Origin: Candidatus Streptomyces philanthi
GTDB lineage: Bacteria > Actinomycetota > Actinomycetes > Streptomycetales > Streptomycetaceae
Direction of reading: 5' to 3'
NCBI GenBank assembly: GCA_018114805.1
Contig: CP073042.1
Location: forward strand, 1,364,001 to 1,428,000
Length of the DNA stretch: 64,000 bases
Under the pieces are notes generated by a model. The model did no database searches and had not been told where the DNA came from. It worked only from the letters and a program-made list of their open reading frames with translations. The position numbers and the translations under genes are program-made. Each line of letters starts with the position of its first letter. The first letter of the stretch is position 1. Below are positions 49,145 through 59,596 of this stretch, one piece after another.

Positions 49145-50512
49145 CTAGAAGAGCTTGCCGGGGTTGAGGATGCCCTCGGGGTCGAAGACGGCCTTGATGC
49201 CGCGCTGCAACTCCAGCCCCACCGGGCCGAGTTCGCGCGCCAGCCACTCCTTCTTGAGTACGCCGACGCCGTGCTCGCCGGTGATGGTGCCGCCGAGTTC
49301 CAGGCCGAGTCCCATGATCTCGTCGAAGGACTCGCGAGCGCGGCGGGCCTCGTCGGGGTCGGCGGCGTCGAAGCAGACGACGGGGTGGGTGTTGCCGTCG
49401 CCCGCGTGCGCGCACACGCCGATCGTCAAGTCGTACTTGTCGGCGATGGCGGCGGTGCCGTCGATCATCGCGCCGAGCTGGGACCTGGGCACGCACACGT
49501 CGTCGATCATGGTGGCCGACCTGATCTTCTCCATCGCGGGCAGCGCCTGCCGCCTGGCCTGGAGGAGCAGTTCGGACTCGGCGGCGTCCTCGGCGGGCAC
49601 CACCTGGCTGGCGCCGGCCGCGGTGCACAGTTCGCCGACGGCGGCGAGGTCGGCGGCCGGGTCGGCGGTGTCGAAGGCGGCGAGGAGCAGGGCCTCGGTG
49701 GTCTCCGGCAGCCCCATCCGGGTCATGGCGTTGACGGCCCGGACGCTGGTGCGGTCCATCAGTTCGAGCAGCGACGGGGCGCGCCCACGCTCCATGATCG
49801 CGCACACGGCGTCGCAGGCGGCGGCGGTCGAGGGGAACTCGGCGGCCATCGCCAATTGCCCCGGCGGCGCGGGCCGCAGGCCGAGCACGGCCCGTACGAC
49901 GATGCCCAGGGTGCCCTCGGAGCCGACGAACAGGCGGGTCAGGTCGTAGCCGGCGACGCCCTTGGCGGTGCGGCGCCCGGTGTTCAGCAGCCGCCCGTCG
50001 GCGAGTACGACCTCGAGGCCGAGCACGTACTCGGCGGTGACGCCGTACTTGACGCAGCACAGGCCGCCCGACGCGGTGCCGATGTTGCCGCCGATCGTGC
50101 ACTGTTCCCAACTGGAGGGGTCGGGCGGGTAGTACAGGCCGTGCTCGGCGACGGCACGCGAGAGGGTGGCGTTGACGACGCCGGGCTCGACGACGGCGGT
50201 CCGGTCGACGGGGTTGATCTCCAGGATGCGGTCCATCTTGACCAGCGACAGCACGACGCAGTCGTCGGAGGCGTTGGCCGCCCCGGACAGGCCGGTGCGG
50301 GCGCCCTGCGGGACGACCGGGACGCGGAGTTCGGTCGCCGTGCGCATCACGTGCTGGACCTGCTCGACCGTGCGGGGCAGGACGACGACGGCGAGGGTGC
50401 CCGCCGCGCAAAAGCTGGCCATGTCGTGGGCGTAGGGGCCGGTGATGTCGGGGTCGGTGAGCACCGCGTCGGCGGGCAGCGCGACCCGCAGTCGCGTCAC
50501 GAGATCATCCAT
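49145..50512 (-). CDS. glcD: FAD-linked oxidase, GlcD / D-lactate dehydrogenase type
   Basis: 455 residues. The FAD-binding domain shows VVLPRTVEQVQHVMR, VPVVPQGARTGLSGAA and CTIGGNIGTASGGLCCVKYG, the PCMH fold; the C-terminal cap carries VCAHAGDGNTHPVVCFD and GTITGEHGVGVLKKEWL with the catalytic/metal His residues. It oxidises 2-hydroxy acids (glycolate or D-lactate) to 2-oxo acids. No glcE/glcF genes are present, so it acts with another electron acceptor. Single gene. Confidence 0.93.
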   Translation of the reverse strand: MDDLVTRLRVALPADAVLTDPDITGPYAHDMASFCAAGTLAVVVLPRTVEQVQHVMRTATELRVPVVPQGARTGLSGAANASDDCVVLSLVKMDRILEINPVDRTAVVEPGVVNATLSRAVAEHGLYYPPDPSSWEQCTIGGNIGTASGGLCCVKYGVTAEYVLGLEVVLADGRLLNTGRRTAKGVAGYDLTRLFVGSEGTLGIVVRAVLGLRPAPPGQLAMAAEFPSTAAACDAVCAIMERGRAPSLLELMDRTSVRAVNAMTRMGLPETTEALLLAAFDTADPAADLAAVGELCTAAGASQVVPAEDAAESELLLQARRQALPAMEKIRSATMIDDVCVPRSQLGAMIDGTAAIADKYDLTIGVCAHAGDGNTHPVVCFDAADPDEARRARESFDEIMGLGLELGGTITGEHGVGVLKKEWLARELGPVGLELQRGIKAVFDPEGILNPGKLF

Positions 50513-50759
50513 GGTTCCAGCGTCGCACCGGGGCGGTGAGCGGGGAAGGTGCGCGCACCGGGGCCGGTCGGCCGTGACGCCTCGCGGGCGGGATAGCGAC
50601 GGCGGCGGCCGGACGGCAACCCGACCCGCGTGCCCGTCACACGTGAGGGGGGATGCTTCACGACTTGGAGTAACGGTCCACTACTTCCCCGGGGCGAGGC
50701 GCGTTGCCTGCGGTGTCGGCTCCACCAGTTGGCGCCGAAATCCGACCAGGAGGAATTCC

Positions 50760-51056
50760 ATGCTCAAGAAGGCTCTCGCCTGCGCGGCGCTCGCTGCTGC
50801 TGCTGCCACCGGCGCGGGGATGGCCCCGGCCACCGCATCGGACACGAGCGGTGGCGACTACTCGCAGAACGTGAACCTGCTGCCGCACCCGTGCATCGAC
50901 GTCGACCGGATCAACGTCGGTCTGGTCAACGTGCCGGTGGACGTCCTCAACGACAACGACGCGATCGACTGCGACGAGATCCGCGACAGCCAGGTCGTCA
51001 AGGAGGACAAGGGCACCCTGTCCGACGTCGCCGACATCGGCGCCTACCAGCGCTGA
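50760..51056 (+). CDS. Rodlin-like small secreted protein
   Basis: 98 residues with a strong AGGAGGA site. The signal peptide MLKKALACAALAAAAATGAG ends at TASDT. The mature domain DINVGLVNVPVDVLNDNDAI (as RINVGLVNVP in full) with two Cys resembles the C-terminal half of streptomycete rodlins RdlA/RdlB in pattern, though it is shorter and acidic. Possibly a hyphal surface component. Followed by a good terminator. Confidence 0.75.
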   Translation: MLKKALACAALAAAAATGAGMAPATASDTSGGDYSQNVNLLPHPCIDVDRINVGLVNVPVDVLNDNDAIDCDEIRDSQVVKEDKGTLSDVADIGAYQR

Positions 51057-51073
51057 CCCGGCGGGCACAGACG

Positions 51074-51115
51074 CACACTGCCTGGCTCCCCGCATCGCGG
51101 GGGACGGGCAGTGTC
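51074..51115. terminator. Terminator between rodlin-like gene and hppD
   Basis: ACACTGCC and GGGCAGTGT pair, with CCCCGC/GCGGGG inside around ATC, leaving short internal bulges. It lies between convergent genes. Confidence 0.75.
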
Positions 51116-51198
51116 ACGCTCGCGCCGGGGAAGGACCGCCACGGGGCGGCCGGCGCGGCACGGGGCCGCGGCGCGTCTAGCGCCGGGTCAGCGGCGGG

Positions 51199-52407
<1,209 letters not shown>

Positions 52408-52540
52408 CTAGCAGTTCCAGAGTTTCGTCGGACGATCTGTACAGGATGACCATCACGGAGGTGGCCGGGTCGCATGGGCATAAGACGGGGTGCGCGAACC
52501 GTGCGGGGAAGCGGAGACGGGGAAGGCGGGGTGGGCCGTC

Positions 52541-53008
52541 ATGGGCATTGACCGACTGGACGGTCGGCTGATCGAACTGCTCGCCGAGGAGCCACGGATC
52601 GGTGTCCTCGAGGCGTCGCGCCGGCTCGGCGTGGCGCGCGGCACGGCGCAGGCGCGGCTTGACTGGTTGCAGGCGGCCGGCGTGATCCGCAGGTTCGGGC
52701 CGCAGGTAGACCCGGCGGGGCTCGGCTATCCGGTGACAGCGTTCGCGACGCTGGAGATCAAACAGGGGCAGGGCGCGGACGTGCGCAGTCACCTCCAGAC
52801 GGTGCCCGAGGTGCTGGAGCTGCACACCACGACCGGCCACGGCGACATGCTGTGCCGCCTGGTGGCGCGCTCCAACGCCGATCTCCAGCGGGTGATCGAC
52901 CGGGTTGTGGGCTTTGATGGCATCGTGCGGGCCCCGACGGCGATCGTGATGGAGAACCCCGTCCCGCTCCGGATCATCCCGCTGGTGAAGCAGGCGGCCG
53001 ATGACTGA
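52541..53008 (+). CDS. Lrp/AsnC-family transcriptional regulator
   Basis: 155 residues from ATG 52541 (MGIDRLDGRLIELLAEEPRI). The N-terminal winged helix has VLEASRRLGVARGTAQARLD; the RAM effector domain follows (VTAFATLEIKQGQGADV, TTGHGDMLCRLVARS). Divergent from hppD, so control of tyrosine/phenylpyruvate catabolism is probable. Just 15 bp before the opu permease gene, so it may also be transcribed with or influence that operon. Confidence 0.92.
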   Translation: MGIDRLDGRLIELLAEEPRIGVLEASRRLGVARGTAQARLDWLQAAGVIRRFGPQVDPAGLGYPVTAFATLEIKQGQGADVRSHLQTVPEVLELHTTTGHGDMLCRLVARSNADLQRVIDRVVGFDGIVRAPTAIVMENPVPLRIIPLVKQAADD

Positions 53009-53023
53009 TCGAGGAGAGACGCG

Positions 53024-53671
53024 ATGAGCTTTTGGGAGTACGTCGGCAACCGACGCACCCAGTTACTGCTGGACACCTACCAGCACGCCAGCGCCGTCTT
53101 CCAGTGCATGGTGGTCGCCACGGTCCTCGGCGTGCTGCTCGGTGTCCTGACCTACCGCAGCGAGTGGGCCGGCAACCTGGCCATCACCGTCACGGCGACC
53201 ATCCTCACCGTGCCGTCCCTGGCCATGATCGGCCTGCTGATCCCGATCACCGGGCTCGGCGTCGCGCCGGCGGTGACCGCGCTGGTCCTCTACGGGCTGC
53301 TGCCCATCGTGCGCAACGCGATCGTGGGGCTGCGCGGCGTGGACCCCGACCTGGTGGACGCCGCCAGGGGGCTCGGCATGTCGCGGATGGCCCGGCTGGT
53401 GCGGATCGAGTTGCCGCTGGCCTGGCCGCCCATCCTGACCGGCATCCGGGTCTCCACGCAGATGCTGATGGGCATCGCCGCGATCGCCGCGTACGCCTCC
53501 GGGCCCGGGCTCGGGAACGAGATCTTCCGCGGCATCTCCTCGCTCGGCAGTGCCAACGCGGTCAACAAGGTCATGGCCGGGACGCTGGGCATCGTGCTAC
53601 TCGCGCTGGTCTTCGACGCCGTGTACGTGCTCATCGGACGCCTGACCATTCCCAGGGGGATTCGTATCTGA
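53024..53671 (+). CDS. OpuC-type glycine betaine/choline ABC permease
   Basis: 215 residues, five to six helices, with the BPD-transp_1 EAA-loop in DAARGLGMSRMARLVRIELP and LPLAWPPILTGIRVS. First gene of a four-gene cluster (permease, ATPase, permease, binding protein), the order of OpuC/ProWV-like osmoprotectant importers. GGAGAGACGCG precedes ATG. Its stop overlaps the proposed CTG start of the ATPase. Confidence 0.93.
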   Translation: MSFWEYVGNRRTQLLLDTYQHASAVFQCMVVATVLGVLLGVLTYRSEWAGNLAITVTATILTVPSLAMIGLLIPITGLGVAPAVTALVLYGLLPIVRNAIVGLRGVDPDLVDAARGLGMSRMARLVRIELPLAWPPILTGIRVSTQMLMGIAAIAAYASGPGLGNEIFRGISSLGSANAVNKVMAGTLGIVLLALVFDAVYVLIGRLTIPRGIRI

Positions 53672-55026
53672 CACCGCGAACGGCCGACCCGGCAGCCGGT
53701 CCGACGGCCAGCCCGCCCACGCAGGTGACCGACCCGACGGCGGGGCCACCGGCAGCGCCCCCGCGCGGGGCGCCACCACCGGGGCCACCAATCGAGCTGG
53801 AGAACCTCACCAAGCGCTACCCGGGCAGCGAGGCGCCCGCCGTGGACAACGTCACCATGGAAATCAGGGCCGGTGAGACGGTGATCTTCGTGGGCCCCTC
53901 GGGGTGCGGCAAGTCCACCACGCTGAAGATGATCAACCGGCTGATCGAGCCGTCATCGGACCGCATACGCATCGGCGACGAGGACGTAACCGGCATAGAC
54001 CCGGTGAAGCTGCGCCGCAAGGTGGGTTACGCCATCCAGTCCTCCGGCCTGTTCCCGCACATGACGGTCGTGCAGAACGTCGCCCTCGTACCGAAGATGG
54101 TCGGCTAGTCCAAGGCCCGCGTCACGACCCGCGTCGAGGAGATGCTGGACCTGGTCGGGCTCGACCCGCGAGAGTTCCACGACCGCTACCCGCGCCAGCT
54201 CTCAGGCGGCCAACAGCAACGGGTCGGGGTGGCCAGGGCGCTGGCGGCCGATCCGCCAGTGCTGCTCATGGACAAGCCGTTCGGCGCGGTGGACCCGATC
54301 ACCCGCGACCACCTGCAGGACGAGCTGATCCGGCCACAGCACGAGCTGCACAAGACCATCGTCTTCGTCACCCACGACTTCGACGAGGCGATCAAGCTGG
54401 GCGACCGGATAGCGGTGCTGCGGGACCGCTCGCACATCGCCCAGTTCGACACGCCCGAGGCGATCCTGACCAACCCGGCCGACGACTTCGTCTCCGGGTT
54501 CGTCGGCGCCGGGGCGGCACTCAAACGGCTCAATCTGACCCGGGTACGCGATGTGACGATCGAGGACATACCGACCGCGGTCATAGACGACCCGTTGCAG
54601 TCCATCTTCGACCTGTTCCGGTCGGCCTCGATCAACGAGGTGCTGCTCCTCGACCGGCACCGGCGCCCGTACAAGTGGGTGCGCCGCGGCGACCTCAGCC
54701 GCGCCAAGGGGTCGCTGGCCCGCGCCGGCACGCTCGTCGCCGACACGGTGACCCGGGACGCCACGCTGCGCGACGCGCTGGAGGCGGTGCTGACCGACAA
54801 CGCCGGCCGGGTCCCGGTCACCGGGCGGCGCGGCGAGTACACCGGCGTGGTGGACATGGAGACGCTGATGAACTCCGTCCACGAACTCCTGGAGGCGGAC
54901 CGGCTCGACGCCGTGGAACACCAACACCAGTTGCGGGAGGCGCGCTCGCACCTGACCCACCTCGAACAGGAGGGCGGCGCGGGCGGCGGCACGCCGCGCG
55001 GGCCGGGGCAGGAGGGCGAGGCATGA
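53668..55026 (+). pseudogene. OpuC-type ABC ATPase with CBS domains, in-frame amber codon
   Basis: Walker A is GPSGCGKSTT, the signature LSGGQQQRVGVARAL, Walker B VLLMDKPFGAVD (Lys replaces the usual Glu-x-Glu pair start), switch VTHDFDEA. Two CBS modules follow (EDIPTAVIDDPLQSIFDLF and RVPVTGRRGEYTGVVDMETL). A TAG at 54106-54108 takes the place of a conserved Trp codon (PKMVG*SKARV) and the same frame continues. The start is probably CTG 53668, with AGGGGG eight bases upstream and a CTGA overlap; GTG 53725 is the alternative. It imports osmoprotectants with both permeases. Confidence 0.85.
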
Positions 55027-55886
55027 GCCGCGCGGGCACCCAGGGACCCGGCGGGCGAACCGGGCACGCGGGGACGGACCTGTCCCCGCCGGACGGGACA
55101 CGGGCCGTGGACATCGAGCGCAGGCCGCCCGCGCCCACCGCCCCACCAGCCCGGCTGACCTGGCAGAAGCTCACCTTCCTGCCGGCCACCGTCGCGATCG
55201 GGCTGCTGGCCACCTGGCTCTGGTTCCGCGGCGCCGAGCTGGACTCCATTGCGCGCAACGCGATCGCGGACGGCAACGTGTGGCTGCGGCTGCGCCAGCA
55301 CGTCGAGCTGACCGCGATCTCCACGTTCTTCGTCCTGATCATCGCCATCCCGCTGGGCATCGCGCTGACCCGGCGCCGGCTGCGGCCCGCCGTTCCGGTG
55401 GTGCTGGCCATCGCCAACATCGGGCAGGCCACGCCCACGATCGGGCTGCTGGCGCTGCTGGTGATCTGGCTGGGCATAGACACCAAGGCCGCGCTGGTCG
55501 GCATCGTCGCGTACGCGGTGCTGCCGGTACTGGCCAACACCATCGCGGGGCTGCGGGCCATCGACCCGACGCTGATCGAGGCCGCGCGCGGCATCGGCAT
55601 GTCGGCCCTCGGCGTGCTGCGCACGGTGGAACTCCCGCTGGCCGTGCCGCTGATCCTGGCGGGCGTACGCACCGCGCTGGTGCTCAACGTCGGCACGGCG
55701 ACGCTCGCGTACTTCGGCGGCGGGGGCGGGCTCGGCGACCTGATCGCCACCGGCATCAACAACCAGCGCATGCCCGTCCTGGTGCTCGGTTCCATCCTCA
55801 CGGTGGCGCTCGCGCTCCTCGTGGACTGGCTGGCCTCGGTGGTCGAACTGCTGCTGCGCCCGCGCGGCCTTGAGGGGGACGCATGA
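55023..55886 (+). CDS. OpuC-type ABC permease, second
   Basis: 287 residues. A 40-residue Pro/Gly-rich cytoplasmic N-terminus precedes six helices. The EAA loop is EAARGIGMSALGVLRTVELP, followed by LPLAVPLILAGVRTAL. ATGA overlaps with the ATPase (start 55023) and with the binding-protein gene (55883) couple translation on both sides. Confidence 0.93.
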   Translation: MSRAGTQGPGGRTGHAGTDLSPPDGTRAVDIERRPPAPTAPPARLTWQKLTFLPATVAIGLLATWLWFRGAELDSIARNAIADGNVWLRLRQHVELTAISTFFVLIIAIPLGIALTRRRLRPAVPVVLAIANIGQATPTIGLLALLVIWLGIDTKAALVGIVAYAVLPVLANTIAGLRAIDPTLIEAARGIGMSALGVLRTVELPLAVPLILAGVRTALVLNVGTATLAYFGGGGGLGDLIATGINNQRMPVLVLGSILTVALALLVDWLASVVELLLRPRGLEGDA

Positions 55887-56937
55887 GGATGCCGGGGGTA
55901 GGCGGGAGGGCCCGACGGACTGCGGCGGGTCGACGGACGGCGAGCCACCGGACGACGGGCCGCGGCCGGGCCTCGCTCGGCATCGGACTCGCGGCGGCGC
56001 TGCTGGCCCCGGCCCTGCTCAGCGGCTGCGGGCTGGACAGCGGCAGCATGATGGTCGACGACGTGCAGCCGGGCACGATCGGCCGCGGCGAGCCGCTCAA
56101 GGGCGCCAACCTGACGGTGACCTCGAAGGAGTTCACCGAGAACATCATCCTGGGCCAGGTCATCGGCATCGCCTTCCAGGCGGCCGGCGCCAATGTGCTC
56201 GACCGGACCAACATCCAGGGCTCCATCGGCGCCCGGGAGGCCATCAAGTCGGGCGACGCGGACGCGATGTACGAGTACACGGGCACCGGGTGGATCACCT
56301 ACCAGGGCAACGAGAAGCCGATCACCGACCCTGGGGAGCAGTGGCGTGCGGTGCGCGCGGCGGACCGGAAGAACGGCGTTGCCTGGCTGCCGCCGGCCAG
56401 GCTCAACAACACGTACACGCTGACCGTCAACCAGGTGAACGCGGAGAAGTACGGCGTCCGCACCCTGTCCGACGTCGCGGCGCGACCCGGCGCGACGGTT
56501 CGCTCAAGCTGTGCGTGGACACCGAGTTCGCCTTCCGCGACGACGGGCTGCCCGGCATGCGCGAGGCGTACGGGATGCGGTGGACGGGTTCGCGGGTGCG
56601 CAAGATGGAGGCGGGCATGATCTACCGCGAGGTGCGCAAGGGCTCGGCCTGCACCTTCGGCGAGGTCACCTCGACCGACGGGCGCATCCAGGCGATGCGG
56701 CTGGTGGTCATGGAGGACGACCGGCACTTCTTCCCCAACTACAACGCCGCCCCGGTGATCCACGGCAGGACGCTGGAGAAGCACCCCGAGATCGCCGAGG
56801 TGCTCGACCCGATCACCGCGAAGCTGACCAACGCGGTGGCGCAGCGGCTGAACGCAAAGGTGGACGTGGACGGCGAGGACCCGCACGACGTGGCCCTCGA
56901 CTGGCTGGTGGCGGAGGGTTTCGTGAAGAAGGGCTGA
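55883..56937 (+). pseudogene. OpuC-type substrate-binding lipoprotein, frameshifted
   Basis: The lipobox is LLSGC (Cys near residue 49) after an unusually long Arg-rich leader. The mature protein belongs to the choline/glycine-betaine-binding OpuAC family (LTVTSKEFTENIILGQVIGI, NIQGSIGAREAIKSGDADAM, YEYTGTGW). At about 56505 the frame changes from AARPGATVRS to LKLCVDTEFAFRDDGLP; one base lost in GGCGCGACGG restores it to about 351 residues. Completes the importer. Confidence 0.9.
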
Positions 56938-56966
56938 GCGGGCCCCACGCCGGTCGTCACACACAG

Positions 56967-57004
56967 GGCCCCGGCCGCGTCCCCTTGGGGGCGTGGCCGG
57001 GGCC
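56967..57004 (+). terminator. Terminator of the opu operon
   Basis: GGCCCCGGCC pairs with GGCCGGGGCC and GTCCCC with GGGGGC around TT, 30 bp after the binding-protein stop. Confidence 0.8.
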
Positions 57005-57047
57005 TCGTCGTACGCGGGCCCGGGGCTCTCACCTGCGCGGACCCGCA

Positions 57048-57094
57048 TGCAAAGAAAGTCGTGCAAAGAAATACTTGCAAGGCTTTCTTTGCAC
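57048..57094. promoter_or_regulatory. Triple-box operator upstream of the ArsR gene
   Basis: TGCAAAGAAAG (57048-57058), TGCAAAGAAAT (57062-57072) and its inverse CTTTCTTTGCA (57083-57093). The second and third boxes form an 11-bp-arm inverted repeat (57061-57071 with 57084-57094) around an inner CTTGCAAG. It ends 15 bp before the ATG, so it must overlap the promoter and leader. Confidence 0.75.
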
Positions 57095-57109
57095 GCTTAC
57101 GGTGGCCGC

Positions 57110-57853
57110 ATGACCACCCACGAAAGCCCCTCCCCCGGCCCCGATCCGGGGCCCGCCGCGAGCGAGGCGACGCCCACGCTGCGGCAACTCGACGCGCGGT
57201 CACTGCGCGGCCTGGCCCATCCGCTGCGGCTGCGCCTCCTGGAGCGGCTGCGGCACGACGGACCGGCGACCGCCTCCCGGCTCGCGGACCGGCTCGGCGA
57301 GTCCAGCGGCGCCACCAGCTACCACCTGCGCCAGCTCGCCTCGTACGGCTTCGTCGCCGAGGAGACCGGGCGCGGCACGGCCCGCGAGCGCTGGTGGCGG
57401 GCGGTGAACGAGGGCATCCAGGTCAGCGACCCGGAGACCTTCCTCGGGCACGACGACCCCGCGGTGCGCGGCGCGCTCGACCTGATGCTGCACGAGATCG
57501 CCAGCATCCACACCAGCGAGCTGTCCACCTGGCTCGGCTCGATGCACACTTGGTCCCAGGAGTGGCGCCGTCGCGGCGACATCAGCGACTACACCCTGTG
57601 GCTCACCCCCGAGATCGCGGGCGAGCTGGACGAGCGGCTGCGCGAGGTCATCGACGACTACCGGGACCGGGTACCGGCCGACGCCGCCGGCGCCGCCTCC
57701 GTCCGGCTCCACCTGCACGCCTTCCCGGGCGAGGGCGGCCAGGAGCAGGCCGTACGGGACGGCCAGGCCGTACGGGACGACGGGGCCGTACGAGACAGCG
57801 CGACCGGGCGAGACGGCGCGACCGGGCGAGACGACGAGGAGGACGCGCCATGA
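57110..57853 (+). CDS. ArsR/winged-helix transcriptional regulator
   Basis: 247 residues. The N-terminal HTH is LRGLAHPLRLRLLERLRHDG, then SRLADRLGESSGATSYHLRQ and LASYGFVAEETGRG, which is the HTH_20/ArsR type without metal-binding Cys. The C-terminal part is a helical domain common in Streptomyces ArsR-like proteins (HTSELSTWLGSMHTWSQEW). It ends in an Arg/Asp tandem-repeat tail (VRDGQAVRDDGAVRDS). It probably represses itself and the following small gene through the boxes upstream. Confidence 0.9.
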   Translation: MTTHESPSPGPDPGPAASEATPTLRQLDARSLRGLAHPLRLRLLERLRHDGPATASRLADRLGESSGATSYHLRQLASYGFVAEETGRGTARERWWRAVNEGIQVSDPETFLGHDDPAVRGALDLMLHEIASIHTSELSTWLGSMHTWSQEWRRRGDISDYTLWLTPEIAGELDERLREVIDDYRDRVPADAAGAASVRLHLHAFPGEGGQEQAVRDGQAVRDDGAVRDSATGRDGATGRDDEEDAP

Positions 57854-58078
57854 CGCACTCCGACATCCACGCGGCGTGCACGCCCACCGCGCCCGCGAGC
57901 TGCACGCCGAGGCGGCCACCTGGCGACTGACGCACGGTCGGCCGCCGACCGGGGTCGCCGGCCGGGCCAGGTGGCGCGCGCGGGCCGGCGAGGGCCCGGC
58001 CTGGCTACGCGACCGGTGCGGCTGGGCCCTGGTAGGGATCGGGTTGCGGCTGGTCAGTCGGCCGGCTCAGCAGCTCGG
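57850..58078 (+). pseudogene. Small ArsR-partner protein, frameshifted
   Basis: ATG 57850 overlaps the ArsR stop in ATGA. The first frame (MTHSDIHAA) turns into a Pro/Ser tail and stops at 57930; another frame from about 57873 continues with HAHRARELHAEAATWRLTHG and WALVGIGLRLVS, the pattern of small helical proteins that follow ArsR genes in Streptomyces. One missing base explains the shift. The end is uncertain, because the second frame runs into the S16 gene. Confidence 0.5.
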
Positions 58079-58855
58079 GACCGTTTTGCCCGCCGCAAGG
58101 GCCCGGAGGGAAGACACCGCGTCCTTCAACTCCTTGACCGGGATGAGCTGGAGCCCCTTGGGCAGTTCCTCCGTGACGTTGGAGCACTGCTCGCGGGGGA
58201 CGAGGAAGACGCTGGCGCCGTCGCGCTTGGCCGCCTTCGGCTTGAGGCCGACGCCGCCGACCGGGCCGACCTTGCCGTTGGCGTCGATCGTGCCCGTACC
58301 GGAGATGATCCGGCCGCCGGTGAGGTCGCCGCCGCGGCCGTCGCCGTCCAGCTTGTCGATGATGCCGAGGGTGAACATGAGCCCCGCGCTCGGGCCGCCG
58401 ATCTTAGCGAGCCGCAACGTGACCTTCACGTCCTTCGGCGAGCGGTGCAGGTAGCCCAGCGCCGCCTGGACCGCGGAGTCCTGGGACTCCTTCATCTCCT
58501 CGCGGTTGTGCTTGTCCACCTCCTTCGGCGAGTCGCCGACGGGGTAGACGGAGTCGCGCGGCATCACCGCGCGCCCCTCGTTGAACCAGCCGCTGATCAC
58601 GTCCTTGAGCCGGATGTCCGCATCCGGGCCGGTGGCGACGATGGCCGTCATCCGCAACTGTCCGCTGGTCTCGCGGGTCGGGGCGCCCTCGACGGTGATC
58701 ACCGGCTGGCCACGGTCGGACCCGAGCACGTTCGCGGTCAGCCCGGGATAGGCGATCGAGAACGGCAGCGGCGCGAACGCGGCGACCGCGAGCAGGGCGA
58801 CGACGAGCGTGGAGCAGACCGCGAGGATGCGAGCGCGAGGAGACACGTCCGCCAC
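58067..58855 (-). CDS. Membrane-anchored S16 (Lon-like) serine protease
   Basis: 262 residues from GTG 58855. One N-terminal helix (ILAVCSTLVVALLAVAAFAP) anchors it outside the membrane. The C-terminal Lon-type domain has the catalytic Ser in IGGPSAGLMFTLGI and Lys in IDANGKVGPVGGVGLKPKA. This resembles YlbL-type proteins, in which a PDZ domain usually lies between; a clear PDZ signature is not visible here. Role in envelope protein quality control is inferred. Confidence 0.9.
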   Translation of the reverse strand: MADVSPRARILAVCSTLVVALLAVAAFAPLPFSIAYPGLTANVLGSDRGQPVITVEGAPTRETSGQLRMTAIVATGPDADIRLKDVISGWFNEGRAVMPRDSVYPVGDSPKEVDKHNREEMKESQDSAVQAALGYLHRSPKDVKVTLRLAKIGGPSAGLMFTLGIIDKLDGDGRGGDLTGGRIISGTGTIDANGKVGPVGGVGLKPKAAKRDGASVFLVPREQCSNVTEELPKGLQLIPVKELKDAVSSLRALAAGKTVPSC

Positions 58856-58957
58856 CCTAAGGGACGGGAACGTTTCCCCGGCCGGGCAGGGCCAGGGAGG
58901 GACGCGGCGGGGCGCCCCGGCGGGGGCCGGGCCCCCGCGGTACGGGGGGCCCGGCGC

Positions 58958-59596
58958 TCAGCGCAGGGCGTCCACGACCTCCTTGGCGGCCTCGACCACC
59001 CGCGGGCCGACCCGCTCGGGCACCGAGTCGGTCAGCATCACCACGCCCACGCTCCCCTCGATGCCGGTCACCCCGAGCAGCGGCGCGGCGGCGCCGCTCG
59101 CGCCGGCCTCCAGCTCGCCGTGGGTGTGGGCGTAGCCGCTGTCGGTCAGGCCGTTGCAGGCGGCGAGAATGGCCCGGCCCGCGGTGCCGCGGTCGAGCGG
59201 GTGGCGGAAGCCGGCGCGGTAGGCCACGTGGTAGTCCGTCCAGGTCGGCTCGACGACGGCGACGGCGAGCGCCTCGGCCCCGTCCACCAGCGTGAGGTGG
59301 GCGGTGGCGCCGATGTCCTCGGCGAGCGCGCGCAGCGCGGGCATGGCGGCCTCGCGCACCAGCGGGTGCACCTGCCGGCCGAGCCGCAGCACGCCGAGGC
59401 CGACCCGGGCCCGGCCGCCGATGTCCCGTCTGACGAGGGCGTGTTGTTCGAGCGTGGCGAGCAGACGGTAGACGACGGTGCGGTTGACGCCGAGCTTGTT
59501 GGACAGTTCGGTCACGGTCAGGCCGTGGTCGGTGTCGGCCAGGAGTTTGAGGACACGCAGCCCTCGATCGAGCGTCTGAGAGGTCTCCGCGGTCAC
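58958..59596 (-). CDS. IclR-family transcriptional regulator
   Basis: 212 residues from GTG 59596 with GAAGGGGG upstream. Winged helix: TLDRGLRVLKLLADTDHGLT, LSNKLGVNRTVVYRLLATLE. Effector domain: REAAMPALRALAEDIGATAH, HPLDRGTAGRAILAACNGL, with a short C-terminus. No adjacent catabolic genes, so target is unknown. Confidence 0.92.
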   Translation of the reverse strand: MTAETSQTLDRGLRVLKLLADTDHGLTVTELSNKLGVNRTVVYRLLATLEQHALVRRDIGGRARVGLGVLRLGRQVHPLVREAAMPALRALAEDIGATAHLTLVDGAEALAVAVVEPTWTDYHVAYRAGFRHPLDRGTAGRAILAACNGLTDSGYAHTHGELEAGASGAAAPLLGVTGIEGSVGVVMLTDSVPERVGPRVVEAAKEVVDALR

